DNA of 62,411 nt from Blastococcus sp. MG754426 (GCF_021699055.1 NZ_SSXC01000014.1:1-62411), one strand, 5' to 3'. Numbered from the stretch's first letter, positions 16,972-25,476 are shown. The notes: generated by a model not told the origin, from the letters alone. A program made the numbers and translations.

Positions 16972-17940
16972 TCAGGGGGTGCGCGTGCGGGCGCGCGGGC
17001 GGGGTCGCGCGGGCGCGACGGGCGGGAGGTCGAGGCCGGGGACGACGCGGTTGCGGATGGTGCCGATGCCCTCGACGGTCATCTCGACCACGTCCCCGAC
17101 GCGGAGCGGCGGGGGAGCGGCGTCGCCCCGCACGCCCCACAGCTCGGCGAGGCAGCCGCCGTTGCCGCAGGTGCCCGACCCGAGGACGTCACCGGCCCGC
17201 ACCTCCGTGCCGCGGGAGGCGTAGGCGATCAGCTCCTCGAACGGCCAGCCCATGTTGGACAGCAGGTCCTGGCCGATCTGCACCCCGTTGACCGACACCC
17301 GCAGGTCCAGGGCGAGGAATCCGTCGTCGTCCCGGTAGGGCTCCAGCTCGTCGGCGGTGACCAGCCACGGGCCGAGGGTGGTGGCGGAGTCCTTGCCCTT
17401 GGCGGGGCCGAGGCTGACCTTCATCTCCCGGGCCTGCAGGTCGCGGGCGGACCAGTCGTTGAGCACCGTGTAGCCGAACACGTGCTCGCGGGCCTGCTCG
17501 GGGGTGAGCGAGGCGCCGTCCTTCCCGACGACGACGGCCACCTCGAGCTCGAAGTCGAAGCGCGCGGACCCCGGCGGGACGGCGACGTCGTCGTGGGCCC
17601 CGATCAGCGCGTAGGGGTTGGTGAAGTAGAACGTCGGCGCCTGGTACCACTCGGGCACCACGCCCGCGGCGCCGTCGATGCTCTTCCGGACGCCCTCGAC
17701 GTGCTCCTCGAAGGCGACGAAGTCGCGCACGGTCGGGGCCTGCAGCGGCGGCAGCAGGCGCACCGACTCCACTTGCACGGCGGGGCGGGACAGCGCGGCT
17801 GCCCCGGCCTCGAGCGCGGCGGGCAGCCCGGCGCGGACCAGATCGAGGACCGTGCGGTCGTCGGGGAGTGCGTGCAGGCCGGCGGCGCTGAGCACGCCGG
17901 CCTGCACGCGGCCCTCGGTCTCCCAGGTGGCGAAGCGCAT
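16972..17940 (-). CDS. Fumarylacetoacetate hydrolase (FAH) family protein
   Basis: This 322-residue protein has the FAH-family core: E131 and E133 (DFELEVAVVVG), D162 (VLNDWSARD) and a GKDS/G-rich C-terminal half with GDVLGSGTCGNGG. These acidic residues bind the divalent metal. Members hydrolyse acylpyruvates or act as hydratase/decarboxylase in meta-cleavage pathways. The start ATG overlaps the upstream dioxygenase stop. A short basic tail (about 12 residues, RPRPRART) ends the protein. In this operon it likely processes the ring-fission product. Confidence 0.85.
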   Translation of the reverse strand: MRFATWETEGRVQAGVLSAAGLHALPDDRTVLDLVRAGLPAALEAGAAALSRPAVQVESVRLLPPLQAPTVRDFVAFEEHVEGVRKSIDGAAGVVPEWYQAPTFYFTNPYALIGAHDDVAVPPGSARFDFELEVAVVVGKDGASLTPEQAREHVFGYTVLNDWSARDLQAREMKVSLGPAKGKDSATTLGPWLVTADELEPYRDDDGFLALDLRVSVNGVQIGQDLLSNMGWPFEELIAYASRGTEVRAGDVLGSGTCGNGGCLAELWGVRGDAAPPPLRVGDVVEMTVEGIGTIRNRVVPGLDLPPVAPARPRPRARTRTP

Positions 17941-18878
17941 CAGACCGGGGGAGCCACGAACAGACCCTTGTCGGGGTCGTTGAACGATCTCTGCGCGACG
18001 AACTCGTTCATCGCGTTCGCCGTGCCCCACTGGTCGCTGACCTCGGGGTTGGTGAAGTCGTAGACGTGGGGGTGCCAGGTGTCCTCGTCCAGCTCCTCGA
18101 GCTCGGTCGTGTACTCGACGGTGTTGCCGTGGGGGTCGAGGAAGTAGCTGAAGGTGTTGTTGCCCGCCAGGTGCCGGCCGGGGCCCCAGATCTTCTCCAC
18201 CCCGGCGCGCAGCAGGCGGCCGGTGCCGCGCATGTACTCGTCGATGCCGCGCATCTCGAAGCTGGCGTGGTGCAGGGATGGGTGCGGGCCCCGGGCGATC
18301 GCCATGCTGTGGTGCCAGGCGTTGGTCCGCATGAACCACATCATGTTGCCCATGCGCGGGTGCATGAGCGTGTCCGAGAGGGCGAACGAGAGGTGCTTCT
18401 CGTAGAACGCGAGGGTGCCCTCGGGGTCGGCGGAGTTGATGACCACGTGGGAGAGCCGGACGGGGATCGACTCACCCTCCTCGATCTTCCGGTGCTGCCG
18501 CACCTCGACGTCCGAGCTCACCTCGATCGTGCGGCCCTCGTTGTCGAAGAAGCGGAACCCGTAGCCGCCACCGGGCGTCTGCAGATCGGTCGGCTCGTGC
18601 ACCAGCCGGACGCCGTCGGCCACGAGCTGAGCGGCCAGGGTGTCGACGTCGGACCGGTCGGCGGCGCCGAAGGAGATCAGGTCGATCCGCTTGTCGGTCG
18701 CCTCCCGCAGCCGCACGATGTACTGCTCCGGCGAGCCCTCGGCGGCCAGGAAGGCCAGCCCGGAGTCCGTGTGCTCGGTCTTCAGCCCCCACGTGCCGGA
18801 GTAGAAGTCGAGCTGCTTCTTGAAGTCGGGCACCGCCAGGTCGACGTGCCGCAGGTGGGTGATCAGGCGCTGATTCAT
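17940..18878 (-). CDS. Type I extradiol (catechol 2,3-dioxygenase-like) VOC protein
   Basis: This 312-residue protein has two VOC modules (about 5-122 and 140-270). Candidate Fe(II) ligands are H144 (RLSHVVIN), H203/H204 (SLHHASFE) and E255 (NTVEYTTE), the 2-His-1-Glu triad of type I extradiol dioxygenases. AAGGAA precedes the ATG. It follows the flavin monooxygenase gene and precedes the FAH-family gene, the usual order of hydroxylation, ring fission and hydrolysis. The product likely cleaves a catechol-type ring next to the hydroxyls; the exact catechol is not known. Confidence 0.87.
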   Translation of the reverse strand: MNQRLITHLRHVDLAVPDFKKQLDFYSGTWGLKTEHTDSGLAFLAAEGSPEQYIVRLREATDKRIDLISFGAADRSDVDTLAAQLVADGVRLVHEPTDLQTPGGGYGFRFFDNEGRTIEVSSDVEVRQHRKIEEGESIPVRLSHVVINSADPEGTLAFYEKHLSFALSDTLMHPRMGNMMWFMRTNAWHHSMAIARGPHPSLHHASFEMRGIDEYMRGTGRLLRAGVEKIWGPGRHLAGNNTFSYFLDPHGNTVEYTTELEELDEDTWHPHVYDFTNPEVSDQWGTANAMNEFVAQRSFNDPDKGLFVAPPV

Positions 18879-18973
18879 CTCGGTTCCTTGAGGGAGGTCG
18901 GTTCCGCAGGCCCCGTCCCGGGGCTCACCGCGAGCCCGCGAGCGGGGAGGAGGACGGGGTCCTGCTGCCTTCG

Positions 18974-20104
18974 TCAGGCGGGCTGGCTGGTGAGGGCGGC
19001 GACGGAGCGCATCAGGCCGGGGATGTCGCCCTGCACGTGCTCGAGCTGCCACTGGGCGAGCTGGTTGGAGGCGTCGACGACGGTCTTGGCGCGGTCGTAG
19101 CGGCGGGCCATGAAGGCGTCCCAGAGCTCCTGGTCCAGCACCTCGCGCCGGACCAGCAGCTCGGCGAGGACGACGGCGTCCTCCAGCGCCATCGCCCCGC
19201 CCTGCGCGATGGTGGGCGGGCAGGTGTGCGCGGCGTCGCCGACGAGCACGACCCGGCCGCGGTTCCACGGCTCGTCGAGGACGTGGGTCTCGAACCAGGT
19301 GTAGTTGACCCGGGACGGGTCGGTCAGCGTCTCGCGGATCTCGTCCCAGGGGCCGTGGTAGGCCTGCGACAGCTGCTTCATCGTGGCGAGCTGCTCGTCG
19401 GGGGAGAGGGCGCTGCGATCCTGGGCGTCCTCGACGATGTAGGCGTACAGCGAGTCCTCGCCGGTCGGGCAGTAGCCGGCGATGTACGAGGGGCCGCCGT
19501 AGTAGAGGTCGGTCCGGGTGACGCTGGCCGGCCGCGGCCCGAAGGCGCGCCAGATGCCCATGCCCACGGACCTGGTGTCCAGGTTGATGCCGAGCGCCCG
19601 CCTCGTCCACGACCGCACGCCGTCGGCGCCGATGACCAGGTCGTAGCGGCCGGTCGAGCCGTCGAAGAAGGTGACGTCGACGCCGTCGTGGTCCTGGGCC
19701 AGCTCGGTGAAGGTGGTGCCGAACCGGACCTTCACGCCGACCTGCGCGGCCCGGTCGGCGAGGATCCGGGCCAGCTCCGGGCGGGGCATGCCCATGACGG
19801 CCGGGAGATCCGGGCCGCCCGTCTTGGCGTCGGGGATCTCGGCGACCACCGTCCCGTCCGGGTCGGGGGCGCGGATGCCGGTGACGTCGAAGGCGTACCC
19901 GGCGTCCTGCACCCGGTCCCACACCCCGAGGGAGCGCAGCTCGCGCAGCGCGTTGCCCTGCAGGGTGATGCCGGAGCCGAGCGCGGTGACCTCGGGCTTG
20001 ATCTCGACCAGGTCGACGGCGACGCCGGCAGCGGCGAGGTGGATGGCGGCGCCGGCACCGGCGAGACCGGCGCCGACGACGAGGACGTTGCTGACCGCGG
20101 GCAT
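18974..20104 (-). CDS. FAD-dependent aromatic monooxygenase (group A hydroxylase)
   Basis: This 376-residue flavoprotein has an N-terminal GAGLAGAGAA nucleotide motif (11-20), the DG motif DLVIGADGVRS and the GD motif VVLVGDAAHTCPP...GGAMALEDA. These are the three hallmarks of single-component NAD(P)H-dependent phenol hydroxylases such as 3-hydroxybenzoate 6-hydroxylase. GGAG precedes the ATG. It should hydroxylate a phenolic ring to give the substrate of the downstream extradiol dioxygenase. Ring and position cannot be told. Confidence 0.87.
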   Translation of the reverse strand: MPAVSNVLVVGAGLAGAGAAIHLAAAGVAVDLVEIKPEVTALGSGITLQGNALRELRSLGVWDRVQDAGYAFDVTGIRAPDPDGTVVAEIPDAKTGGPDLPAVMGMPRPELARILADRAAQVGVKVRFGTTFTELAQDHDGVDVTFFDGSTGRYDLVIGADGVRSWTRRALGINLDTRSVGMGIWRAFGPRPASVTRTDLYYGGPSYIAGYCPTGEDSLYAYIVEDAQDRSALSPDEQLATMKQLSQAYHGPWDEIRETLTDPSRVNYTWFETHVLDEPWNRGRVVLVGDAAHTCPPTIAQGGAMALEDAVVLAELLVRREVLDQELWDAFMARRYDRAKTVVDASNQLAQWQLEHVQGDIPGLMRSVAALTSQPA

Positions 20105-20113
20105 CTGGGGCTC

Positions 20114-21112
20114 CTACTTGACGGCGATCGGGTTGACCGGGGCGCCGACGGCGCCGGTCACGGGCAGGGGTGCGGCGGTGAGGAAGAAGTCCCAGACGCC
20201 GTCCGCGGCGCAGTCGGCCGCGAGCGCGTCGAGGTCCCACATCTCCCCGATGAACAGGCCGATGTTCGGGATGGCGACCTGGTGCAGCGGCTGGAAGGCG
20301 ACGTCGAACTCGTTGGGCCGGACCTCGAAGCCCCAGGTGTCGGTGGCGATCCCGGCGATCTCCGTGCCGTGCAGCCAGTCGGCGGTGGTGAAGCTCAGCC
20401 CGGGCGCGGCGCCGCCGGCGTAGTCGCCCCAGCCACGGCCCTCGGCGATGTCGCGCCGCGCGCGGGTCAGCCGGCCGGTGCGCACGAGCAGCAGGTCACC
20501 GCGGCCGACGCGGGCGCTGTCGCCCTGCGCGGCGATGGTCGCCTCGAGGTGCTCCGTGGTGATCGCGAAGCCGTCGGGCAGCTCCCCGTCGGTGCCGATC
20601 GCGCGGCCGACGTCGAGCAGCACGCCCCGGCCGGCGAAGAGACCGGCGGTGGTCTCGATGCCGGTCACCGAGTCGCCCAGGCTGGTCACGACGTCACCGG
20701 CGCGACGGCCGTTCCAGGCCATGCCGTGGTCGAAGATGTGCCCGAGGCCGTCCCACTGGGTCGAGCACTGCAGGGGCATCGAGACGACGTCGTCGGCGCC
20801 GCCGATGCCGTGCGGGAACCCCTGCACCCCGCGCTCGGCGTCGGTGCCGGTGTCGAGCATGGTGTGCACCGGGTTGGTGCGGCGCCGCCAGCCCTTCTGC
20901 GGCCCGTCCATGTCGAAGCGCTGCGACAGGCTGAAGCTCACCCCGCGGCGGACCAGCCGCGCGCCCTCGACGCGCTTGGCCTCGTCCAGGAAGTTGAGCG
21001 TGCCCAGCACGTCGTCGGCGCCCCACCGGCCCCAGTTGGAGCAGCGCTTGGCGGCCGCGGCGATGGCGCCCTCGGGATCGGTCCGGTCGAGGGGTTCCGG
21101 GGACTCGTGCAC
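20114..21112 (-). CDS. Cyclase-family (kynurenine formamidase-like) hydrolase
   Basis: The protein of about 332 residues resembles the cyclase family (PF04199 type). The metal-binding HxGTHxDxPxH motif appears in the variant CSTQWDGLGHIFDHG, and a later LLDVGR / LLLVRTGR pattern matches the family core. It is the first gene of the aromatic operon, 9 bases from the monooxygenase gene. The start is uncertain: I chose GTG 21112 on protein similarity in mind, with GTG 21136 as an alternative; neither has a clear ribosome site. It could hydrolyse an amide, ester or lactone-like intermediate. Confidence 0.75.
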   Translation of the reverse strand: MHESPEPLDRTDPEGAIAAAAKRCSNWGRWGADDVLGTLNFLDEAKRVEGARLVRRGVSFSLSQRFDMDGPQKGWRRRTNPVHTMLDTGTDAERGVQGFPHGIGGADDVVSMPLQCSTQWDGLGHIFDHGMAWNGRRAGDVVTSLGDSVTGIETTAGLFAGRGVLLDVGRAIGTDGELPDGFAITTEHLEATIAAQGDSARVGRGDLLLVRTGRLTRARRDIAEGRGWGDYAGGAAPGLSFTTADWLHGTEIAGIATDTWGFEVRPNEFDVAFQPLHQVAIPNIGLFIGEMWDLDALAADCAADGVWDFFLTAAPLPVTGAVGAPVNPIAVK

Positions 21113-21154
21113 GCTGTCGACAGTGGGCCAGCCCACACGGGTGAGGGAAGAGGA

Positions 21155-21174
21155 GATGTCTGATGACAGGCATC
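21155..21174. promoter_or_regulatory. Imperfect palindrome in the LysR/cyclase divergent region
   Basis: GATGTCTG-ATGA-CAGGCATC forms two 8-base arms that match at 7 of 8 positions around a 4-base centre. It lies 24 bases before the LysR start and about 43 bases upstream of the cyclase start, where a LysR protein would be expected to bind. A second inverted repeat, GTGGGC-CA-GCCCAC, lies at 21123-21136. Operator function is inferred from position and symmetry. Confidence 0.5.
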
Positions 21175-21185
21175 GACGGCGTCTA

Positions 21186-21191
21186 TAGCCT
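21186..21191 (+). promoter_or_regulatory. -10 box of a likely leaderless lysR transcript
   Basis: TAGCCT lies exactly six bases before the ATG at 21198, so transcription would start at or next to the start codon. No Shine-Dalgarno sequence is present. The overlapping TATAGC at 21184 is another possible -10. Confidence 0.5.
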
Positions 21192-21197
21192 GCGCGG

Positions 21198-22127
21198 ATG
21201 CAGCTCGCGAGCCTGGACCTGAACCTGCTGGTCGCGCTCGACGCCCTCCTGCAGCAGCGCAGCGTCACGCGGGCGGCTCAGCAGATGGGGCTGAGCCAGC
21301 CGGCCCTGTCGGCTTCCCTGGCCCGGCTCCGCCGGCATTTCGGTGACGAGCTGCTCACGCGGGTGGGCAACGAGTACCGGCTCACCCCGCTGGCGGTGCA
21401 GCTCAAGGAACTGGCCCGGATGGCGCTCTCCGGTGTGGAGCGGGTGTTCAGCGCCCAGCCGGAGTTCGACCCGCGGTCGTCGACCCGCGAGTTCACCTTC
21501 CTCGTGAGCGACTACTGGGTCGCCGTCCTGGGGGACACCGTCGCCGCGCTGCTGAGCGAGGAGGCCCCGCACGCCCGGCTCCGCCTCGCCGCGAACACCC
21601 CGGCGGCGGTGGACCGCGCCGACCAGGTCATGCTGACCACCGACCTGCTGATCCTCCCGCACGGCTTCGTCACCGGCCTGTCGCACCGCGACCTGTACCG
21701 CGACGACTGGGTGTGCGTGGTCGCCGCCGACAACCCCGTCGTGGACCGGGGGCTCACCGTGGCGGACCTCGAGACCCTGCCGTGGGTGGTCACCTTCCAC
21801 GGCCCCACGGCGGCCACCCCGGCCGAGCGGCAGCTGCGCATGCGCGGTGTCGAGCCCGTCGTCCAGGTGGTGACGGAGAACTTCCTGACCGTCCCCGGGC
21901 TGATCGCGGGCAGCGACCGGATCGCACTGCTGCAGCGCCACCTCGTCGAGCAGTTGCCGCTCAACAGCGGCATCCGGGCGCTCGCCCCGCCGCTCGACAT
22001 CGGCCCCCTGGTCGAGGCGATGTGGTGGCACCCGGTCTACGACGACGATCCCGAGCACGTCTACCTGCGTGACCTCGTGACGCGGGCGGCCCGGCAGGCC
22101 ATGGGGGAGCCGGAAGCGGTCGTATAG
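21198..22127 (+). CDS. LysR-family transcriptional regulator
   Basis: This 309-residue protein has an N-terminal winged helix-turn-helix (about 5-62: LDLNLLVALDALLQQRSVTRAAQQMGLSQP-type pattern) and a C-terminal effector-binding domain. The N terminus resembles the NodD/NahR/PcpR group that senses aromatic compounds. It is transcribed divergently from the aromatic operon, the classical layout for a LysR activator, and probably controls that operon and its own gene. No ribosome site precedes the ATG, consistent with a leaderless message. Confidence 0.88.
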   Translation: MQLASLDLNLLVALDALLQQRSVTRAAQQMGLSQPALSASLARLRRHFGDELLTRVGNEYRLTPLAVQLKELARMALSGVERVFSAQPEFDPRSSTREFTFLVSDYWVAVLGDTVAALLSEEAPHARLRLAANTPAAVDRADQVMLTTDLLILPHGFVTGLSHRDLYRDDWVCVVAADNPVVDRGLTVADLETLPWVVTFHGPTAATPAERQLRMRGVEPVVQVVTENFLTVPGLIAGSDRIALLQRHLVEQLPLNSGIRALAPPLDIGPLVEAMWWHPVYDDDPEHVYLRDLVTRAARQAMGEPEAVV

Positions 22128-22169
22128 AGCCCGTGGATCCGTGGGGCTCGTCGGTGGTCCGGCCGATGG

Positions 22170-22229
22170 GCCGACGCAGGTCTGCGTCGGCGAGGGCGCG
22201 GACGTCCCGCGTGGGCACCGTCCACGCGG
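22170..22229 (+). terminator. Two hairpins downstream of the LysR gene
   Basis: GCCGACGCA (22170-22178) pairs perfectly with TGCGTCGGC (22183-22191) around GGTC. A second perfect stem, CCGCGTGG (22207-22214) with CCACGCGG (22222-22229), follows. They start 43 bases after the LysR stop and are likely a U-tract-free terminator. The rest of 22128-22387 shows no other feature apart from the ribosome site of the next gene. Confidence 0.6.
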
Positions 22230-22387
22230 CCTCCGCCACGCGGTCCCGGTCCGTGCCGGCGTCGTGCGGTCGAGTGGACCGACCGGTCCGCTGCAGCGGC
22301 GGGGGAGCGGACCCCCCGCCCGGACCGCGGCACGTGCAGGATCGCAGCCGGACCCAGCGGGGTGGGCGACCGACGGAAGGAGCTCCC

Positions 22388-23224
22388 GTGCTGACCGAGG
22401 TCGCGGAGGACGTGCTCGTCCACCGGAGCGAGCTGCTGCAGAACAACGCCGTCGTCGTGCGGGGACCGGCCGGCGTGCTGCTCGTCGACCCCGGCCTGAC
22501 GAACGACGAGATGGCGTGCCTGGCCGGCGACCTGGCCGAGCTGGGCCAGCGCGTCGTGACCGGCTTCGCCACCCACCCCGACTGGGACCACGTGCTGTGG
22601 CACCCCGCCCTCGGCGACGCGCCCCGGTACGGGACGGCGCGCTGCGCGGCGGTGCTGCGCGACCTGCTGGCGCAGCCGGACTGGCGGGCCCGGGTCGCCG
22701 AGGGCCTGCCGCCGGAGATCGCCGACGAGGTGCCGCTGGACCTCTACGGCCGCATCAGCGGCCTGCCCGCCGGCACCGCCCAGCTGCCCTGGGACGGCCC
22801 CCGGGTCCGGGTCCTCCAGCACCCGGCCCACTCCCCGGGGCACGCGGCGCTGCTGGTCGAGGACGCCCGCGTGCTCGTCGCGGGCGACATGCTCTCCGAC
22901 GTCTTCGTCCCGATGCTCGACGAGTGGATCGGGGCCGACGACCCGGTCGAGGAGTACCTGGCCGGCCTCCGGGTGCTCGAGGGCGTGGCGGACGGAACCG
23001 ACGTCGTCGTCCCCGGGCACGGCTCCGCCGGCGGCGGCGGTCAGGCGCGCGCACGGATCGAGCTGGACCGTGCGTACGTCACCGCCCTGCGGGACGGCCG
23101 CGAGCCGGACGACCCGCGGATCGGCCCCAAGGTGCCGCCGGGCTGGGAGTGGGTGGCGGACATCCACGCCGGGCAGGCGGCCGACGTCGCACGGTGGCGC
23201 GGGCGGGAGGGGACCCCGGCCTGA
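22388..23224 (+). CDS. MBL-fold metallohydrolase
   Basis: This 278-residue protein has the metallo-beta-lactamase fold signature in a variant form: THPDWDHVLWH for HxHxDH, then HSPGHAALL, VAGDM and VPGHG, which supply the remaining zinc ligands. The GTG start is chosen because AAGGAG lies seven bases upstream and the MBL fold begins immediately after. It resembles glyoxalase II-like or lactonase-like hydrolases of small thioesters or lactones. It stands alone between two hairpin regions, so context gives no substrate. Confidence 0.82.
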   Translation: MLTEVAEDVLVHRSELLQNNAVVVRGPAGVLLVDPGLTNDEMACLAGDLAELGQRVVTGFATHPDWDHVLWHPALGDAPRYGTARCAAVLRDLLAQPDWRARVAEGLPPEIADEVPLDLYGRISGLPAGTAQLPWDGPRVRVLQHPAHSPGHAALLVEDARVLVAGDMLSDVFVPMLDEWIGADDPVEEYLAGLRVLEGVADGTDVVVPGHGSAGGGGQARARIELDRAYVTALRDGREPDDPRIGPKVPPGWEWVADIHAGQAADVARWRGREGTPA

Positions 23225-23232
23225 CACCGCCC

Positions 23233-23267
23233 GGAACGCCGGCACCTGGGGCGGCGGAGGGCGTTCC
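23233..23267 (+). terminator. Possible terminator hairpin after the MBL gene
   Basis: GGAACGCC (23233-23240) pairs with GGCGTTCC (23260-23267) around a 19-base GC-rich loop. It lies 9 bases after the MBL stop. No U tract follows. Confidence 0.4.
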
Positions 23268-23298
23268 CCGCGGCCCCCCGTGGTGCGACGCTGCGGGC

Positions 23299-24120
23299 AT
23301 GGGCCACCGCCGTCCTGACCCGCGCCACTCGGCCGGTGACGAACGTCCGCGGCGGGAGGAGGCGGCACCCGCCGAACGCCGGGGGCAGCCCTCGGCCCAC
23401 GCGTCCGGGGAGGCCGTCCGGGACGACCTGACGCAGCGGTTGTCGGACCTGGCGCGCGAGATGCAGCAGAAGAACGACGCGACGGCGGTCATGGAGCACA
23501 TCGTCTCGGCCGGCGCCGGCACGGTCCCGGGCGCCGAGGAGGCCACCGTCAGCCTCGTGCAGGGACGCCGGCGGGTGGTGTCGGCCGCGGCCACCGGTGA
23601 GCGCGCGCGGCGCTTCGACGAGCTGCAGCAGGAGGTCGGCCAGGGGCCGTGCCTGGACGCGATGTACGAGCAGGTCACCGTGCGGGTCGACGACCTGGCC
23701 ACCGACCCCCGCTGGCCGGAGCTCGCCCGCCGGGCACCGGCGGAGCTGGGGATGGCCAGCATGCTCTGCTTCCAGCTCTTCGTCCGCGAGAGCGACCTCG
23801 GGGCGCTCAACCTCATGGCCCGCCGGCCCGGGGCGTTCACCGACGAGTCCGAGCGGGTCGGGCTGCTGTTCGCCAGCCACGCCGCGATCGCCCTCGCCGA
23901 CGCCCGGGACCTCAACCACGTCACCACCGCACTGGCCAACCGCGACGTCATCGGGCAGGCGAAGGGCATCCTGATGGAGCGCTACAAGGTCACGCCTGAC
24001 ATGGCCTTCGCGCTGCTGGCGAGGGTCAGCCAGGAGACCAACCGAAAGCTGGCCGAGGTGGCCGAGCAGCTCGCGGAGACCGGCACCCTCGGGAGCTCGC
24101 ACCGCGGGCCGACCTCCTAG
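23299..24120 (+). CDS. GAF-ANTAR domain RNA-binding antiterminator-type regulator
   Basis: This 273-residue protein has a disordered charged N terminus (1-40), a GAF domain (about 55-205) and a C-terminal ANTAR domain (about 212-262). ANTAR shows the usual NRDVIGQAKGILMER core followed by AFALLARVSQETNRKL. ANTAR domains bind paired RNA hairpins and prevent transcription termination; the GAF part senses a ligand or redox state. No ribosome site precedes the ATG, but GACGCT lies six bases upstream, which fits a leaderless transcript. Its 3' end overlaps the convergent small gene by four bases. Confidence 0.87.
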   Translation: MGHRRPDPRHSAGDERPRREEAAPAERRGQPSAHASGEAVRDDLTQRLSDLAREMQQKNDATAVMEHIVSAGAGTVPGAEEATVSLVQGRRRVVSAAATGERARRFDELQQEVGQGPCLDAMYEQVTVRVDDLATDPRWPELARRAPAELGMASMLCFQLFVRESDLGALNLMARRPGAFTDESERVGLLFASHAAIALADARDLNHVTTALANRDVIGQAKGILMERYKVTPDMAFALLARVSQETNRKLAEVAEQLAETGTLGSSHRGPTS

Positions 24121-24383
24121 CGGGGGACGTCGCCACCCGTGCGGATCGGGGCGAGGCTCGGGCTGCCGATGTCCCACAGGGCCTCGTTGAGCGCCTGGGA
24201 CAGGGCGTTGTGCTCGTGGTCCGGCCAGCGTGCGATCCCGTCGAGGTAGGCGGTCAGGTCCGCGCGCGAGCGGTTGCCGCCGCACTCCAGGTAGGCCCAC
24301 CAGAGGGAGTCCGGCGCCAGGCCGCCGAGGCACCGGGCGACGACGGTCAGGGGGCAGGCGCAGTCGGTCGTGGTCGTGGTCAT
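24117..24383 (-). CDS. Small Cys-containing hypothetical protein
   Basis: This 88-residue protein begins MTTTTTDCACPLTVVARC and later has LECGG, so four Cys lie in the first half and could bind a metal. The C-terminal half is acidic and helical (HNALSQALNEALWDIG). GAGGAA lies six bases before the ATG. It is convergent with one GAF-ANTAR gene and in the same orientation as the other, 127 bases after it. I do not recognise a family; a role with the ANTAR regulators is only suggested by position. Confidence 0.6.
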   Translation of the reverse strand: MTTTTTDCACPLTVVARCLGGLAPDSLWWAYLECGGNRSRADLTAYLDGIARWPDHEHNALSQALNEALWDIGSPSLAPIRTGGDVPR

Positions 24384-24509
24384 CGTGTTCCTCGCGCGTC
24401 CGGCGGCGGGTTGCTGCACCCGGGTGTCCGGTGGCGCGCCGGTCGAGGAGGAGCCCCGTGGCTCAGGGCGGTGGGGGTGGGCGTCGTCGCGGCGACGGCC
24501 GACGACGGG

Positions 24510-25265
24510 TCAGCGACGGCCGCGGCCACTGGCCGGGGGCGTGCCGTGGTGCTCGCCGGTGAGCACGAGCTGGTCGGCGATGTCGCGGACCTTCCGGTTG
24601 CCGCTCATCGAGGCCTGCGCCAGGAGCTGGAAGGCCTGGTCGGCGGTCAGCTTGTGCCGTTCCATCAGCACGCCCTTGGCCTGGTCGATGACCGCGCGGG
24701 TCTCCAGCGCGAGCTGCAGGTTGTCGGCCATGTCCCGGGCGCTCTGGTAGGCGTGCAGGTTGCCGGCCGCGACCGCGGCGTACGGCCCGATCCGCGTGGC
24801 GGCCGACCGGCTGTCCGCGTCGAACGCGCGGGCCCTGCCGGCGTAGATGTTCAACGCCCCGGAGACCTGTGCCTCGCCGTCGACGAGCAGCGGGACGGAG
24901 AGGGAGCTGAGGTTGCCGTGGCCGGCGGCACGGCGCGTGTAGTCCGGCCAGCGGGTGTCGGTGCGCGTGTCGGGGATCTCGGTGAGCTGGCCGGTCCGGG
25001 CAGCGTGCAGGCACGGGCCGTGGCCCCGCTGGTACTGGGTCTCGTCGAGGTCGACGGCGAGCTGACCGGTGGAGACGACGGTGGTGGGGCGGTCCCTCAC
25101 CAGCAGCAGCACCGAGACGTGCGGCTCGGCCGGCATGACGGCCCGGGTGAGGTCGGCCACCGTCTGCAGCAACATGTCCATCGACAGCTCGCGCAGCGAC
25201 AGCCGGCCGAGGTGCTCGAGCGCCTCGGTGGTGCTGGTGGGCTGGGGGGTGTGCGCGCCGTCCAC
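24510..25265 (-). CDS. Second GAF-ANTAR domain regulator
   Basis: This 251-residue protein has a GAF domain (about 15-170) with the typical RGHGPCLHAARTG segment and a C-terminal ANTAR domain (about 185-235: TRAVIDQAKGVLMERHKL...AFQLLAQASMSGNRKV). The GTG start is chosen because CCGGAGG lies seven bases upstream. It should bind RNA through ANTAR and sense a signal through GAF. The 271-base region upstream holds the 18-base element at 25459 and no gene. Confidence 0.87.
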   Translation of the reverse strand: MDGAHTPQPTSTTEALEHLGRLSLRELSMDMLLQTVADLTRAVMPAEPHVSVLLLVRDRPTTVVSTGQLAVDLDETQYQRGHGPCLHAARTGQLTEIPDTRTDTRWPDYTRRAAGHGNLSSLSVPLLVDGEAQVSGALNIYAGRARAFDADSRSAATRIGPYAAVAAGNLHAYQSARDMADNLQLALETRAVIDQAKGVLMERHKLTADQAFQLLAQASMSGNRKVRDIADQLVLTGEHHGTPPASGRGRR

Positions 25266-25458
25266 GGCAGGGCCTCCGGTCGTTGCACCGGGGGCGGGTG
25301 ACCTCGGCAGCAGGACCTTGTCGCAGGCCCCGCGGGTACGCCGTCGCTGGACGCAGCCTCGACGCAGTGCGCATCGCCGCTGGGGGCGACGGTACGCGCT
25401 CGACCCGGGACCTCCCGGGCAGCGGCCGCCGATCATGGTCGGCCAACCGTCGCCACGC

Positions 25459-25476
25459 CGACCGTTATCCCCAACA
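25459..25476. repeat. 18-base element CGACCGTTATCCCCAACA, copy 1
   Basis: The same 18 bases occur at 50662-50679 in the same orientation. This copy lies about 195 bases upstream of the GAF-ANTAR start, in the gap before paaE. The reverse complement reads TGTTGGGGATAACGGTCG. Function is unknown. Confidence 0.55.

Noticed and set aside
25459..25476. TTATCCCCA as a DnaA box and possible replication origin
   Set aside because: It has a mismatch to the DnaA consensus, there is no cluster of boxes, and no dnaA/dnaN/gyrB genes are near.
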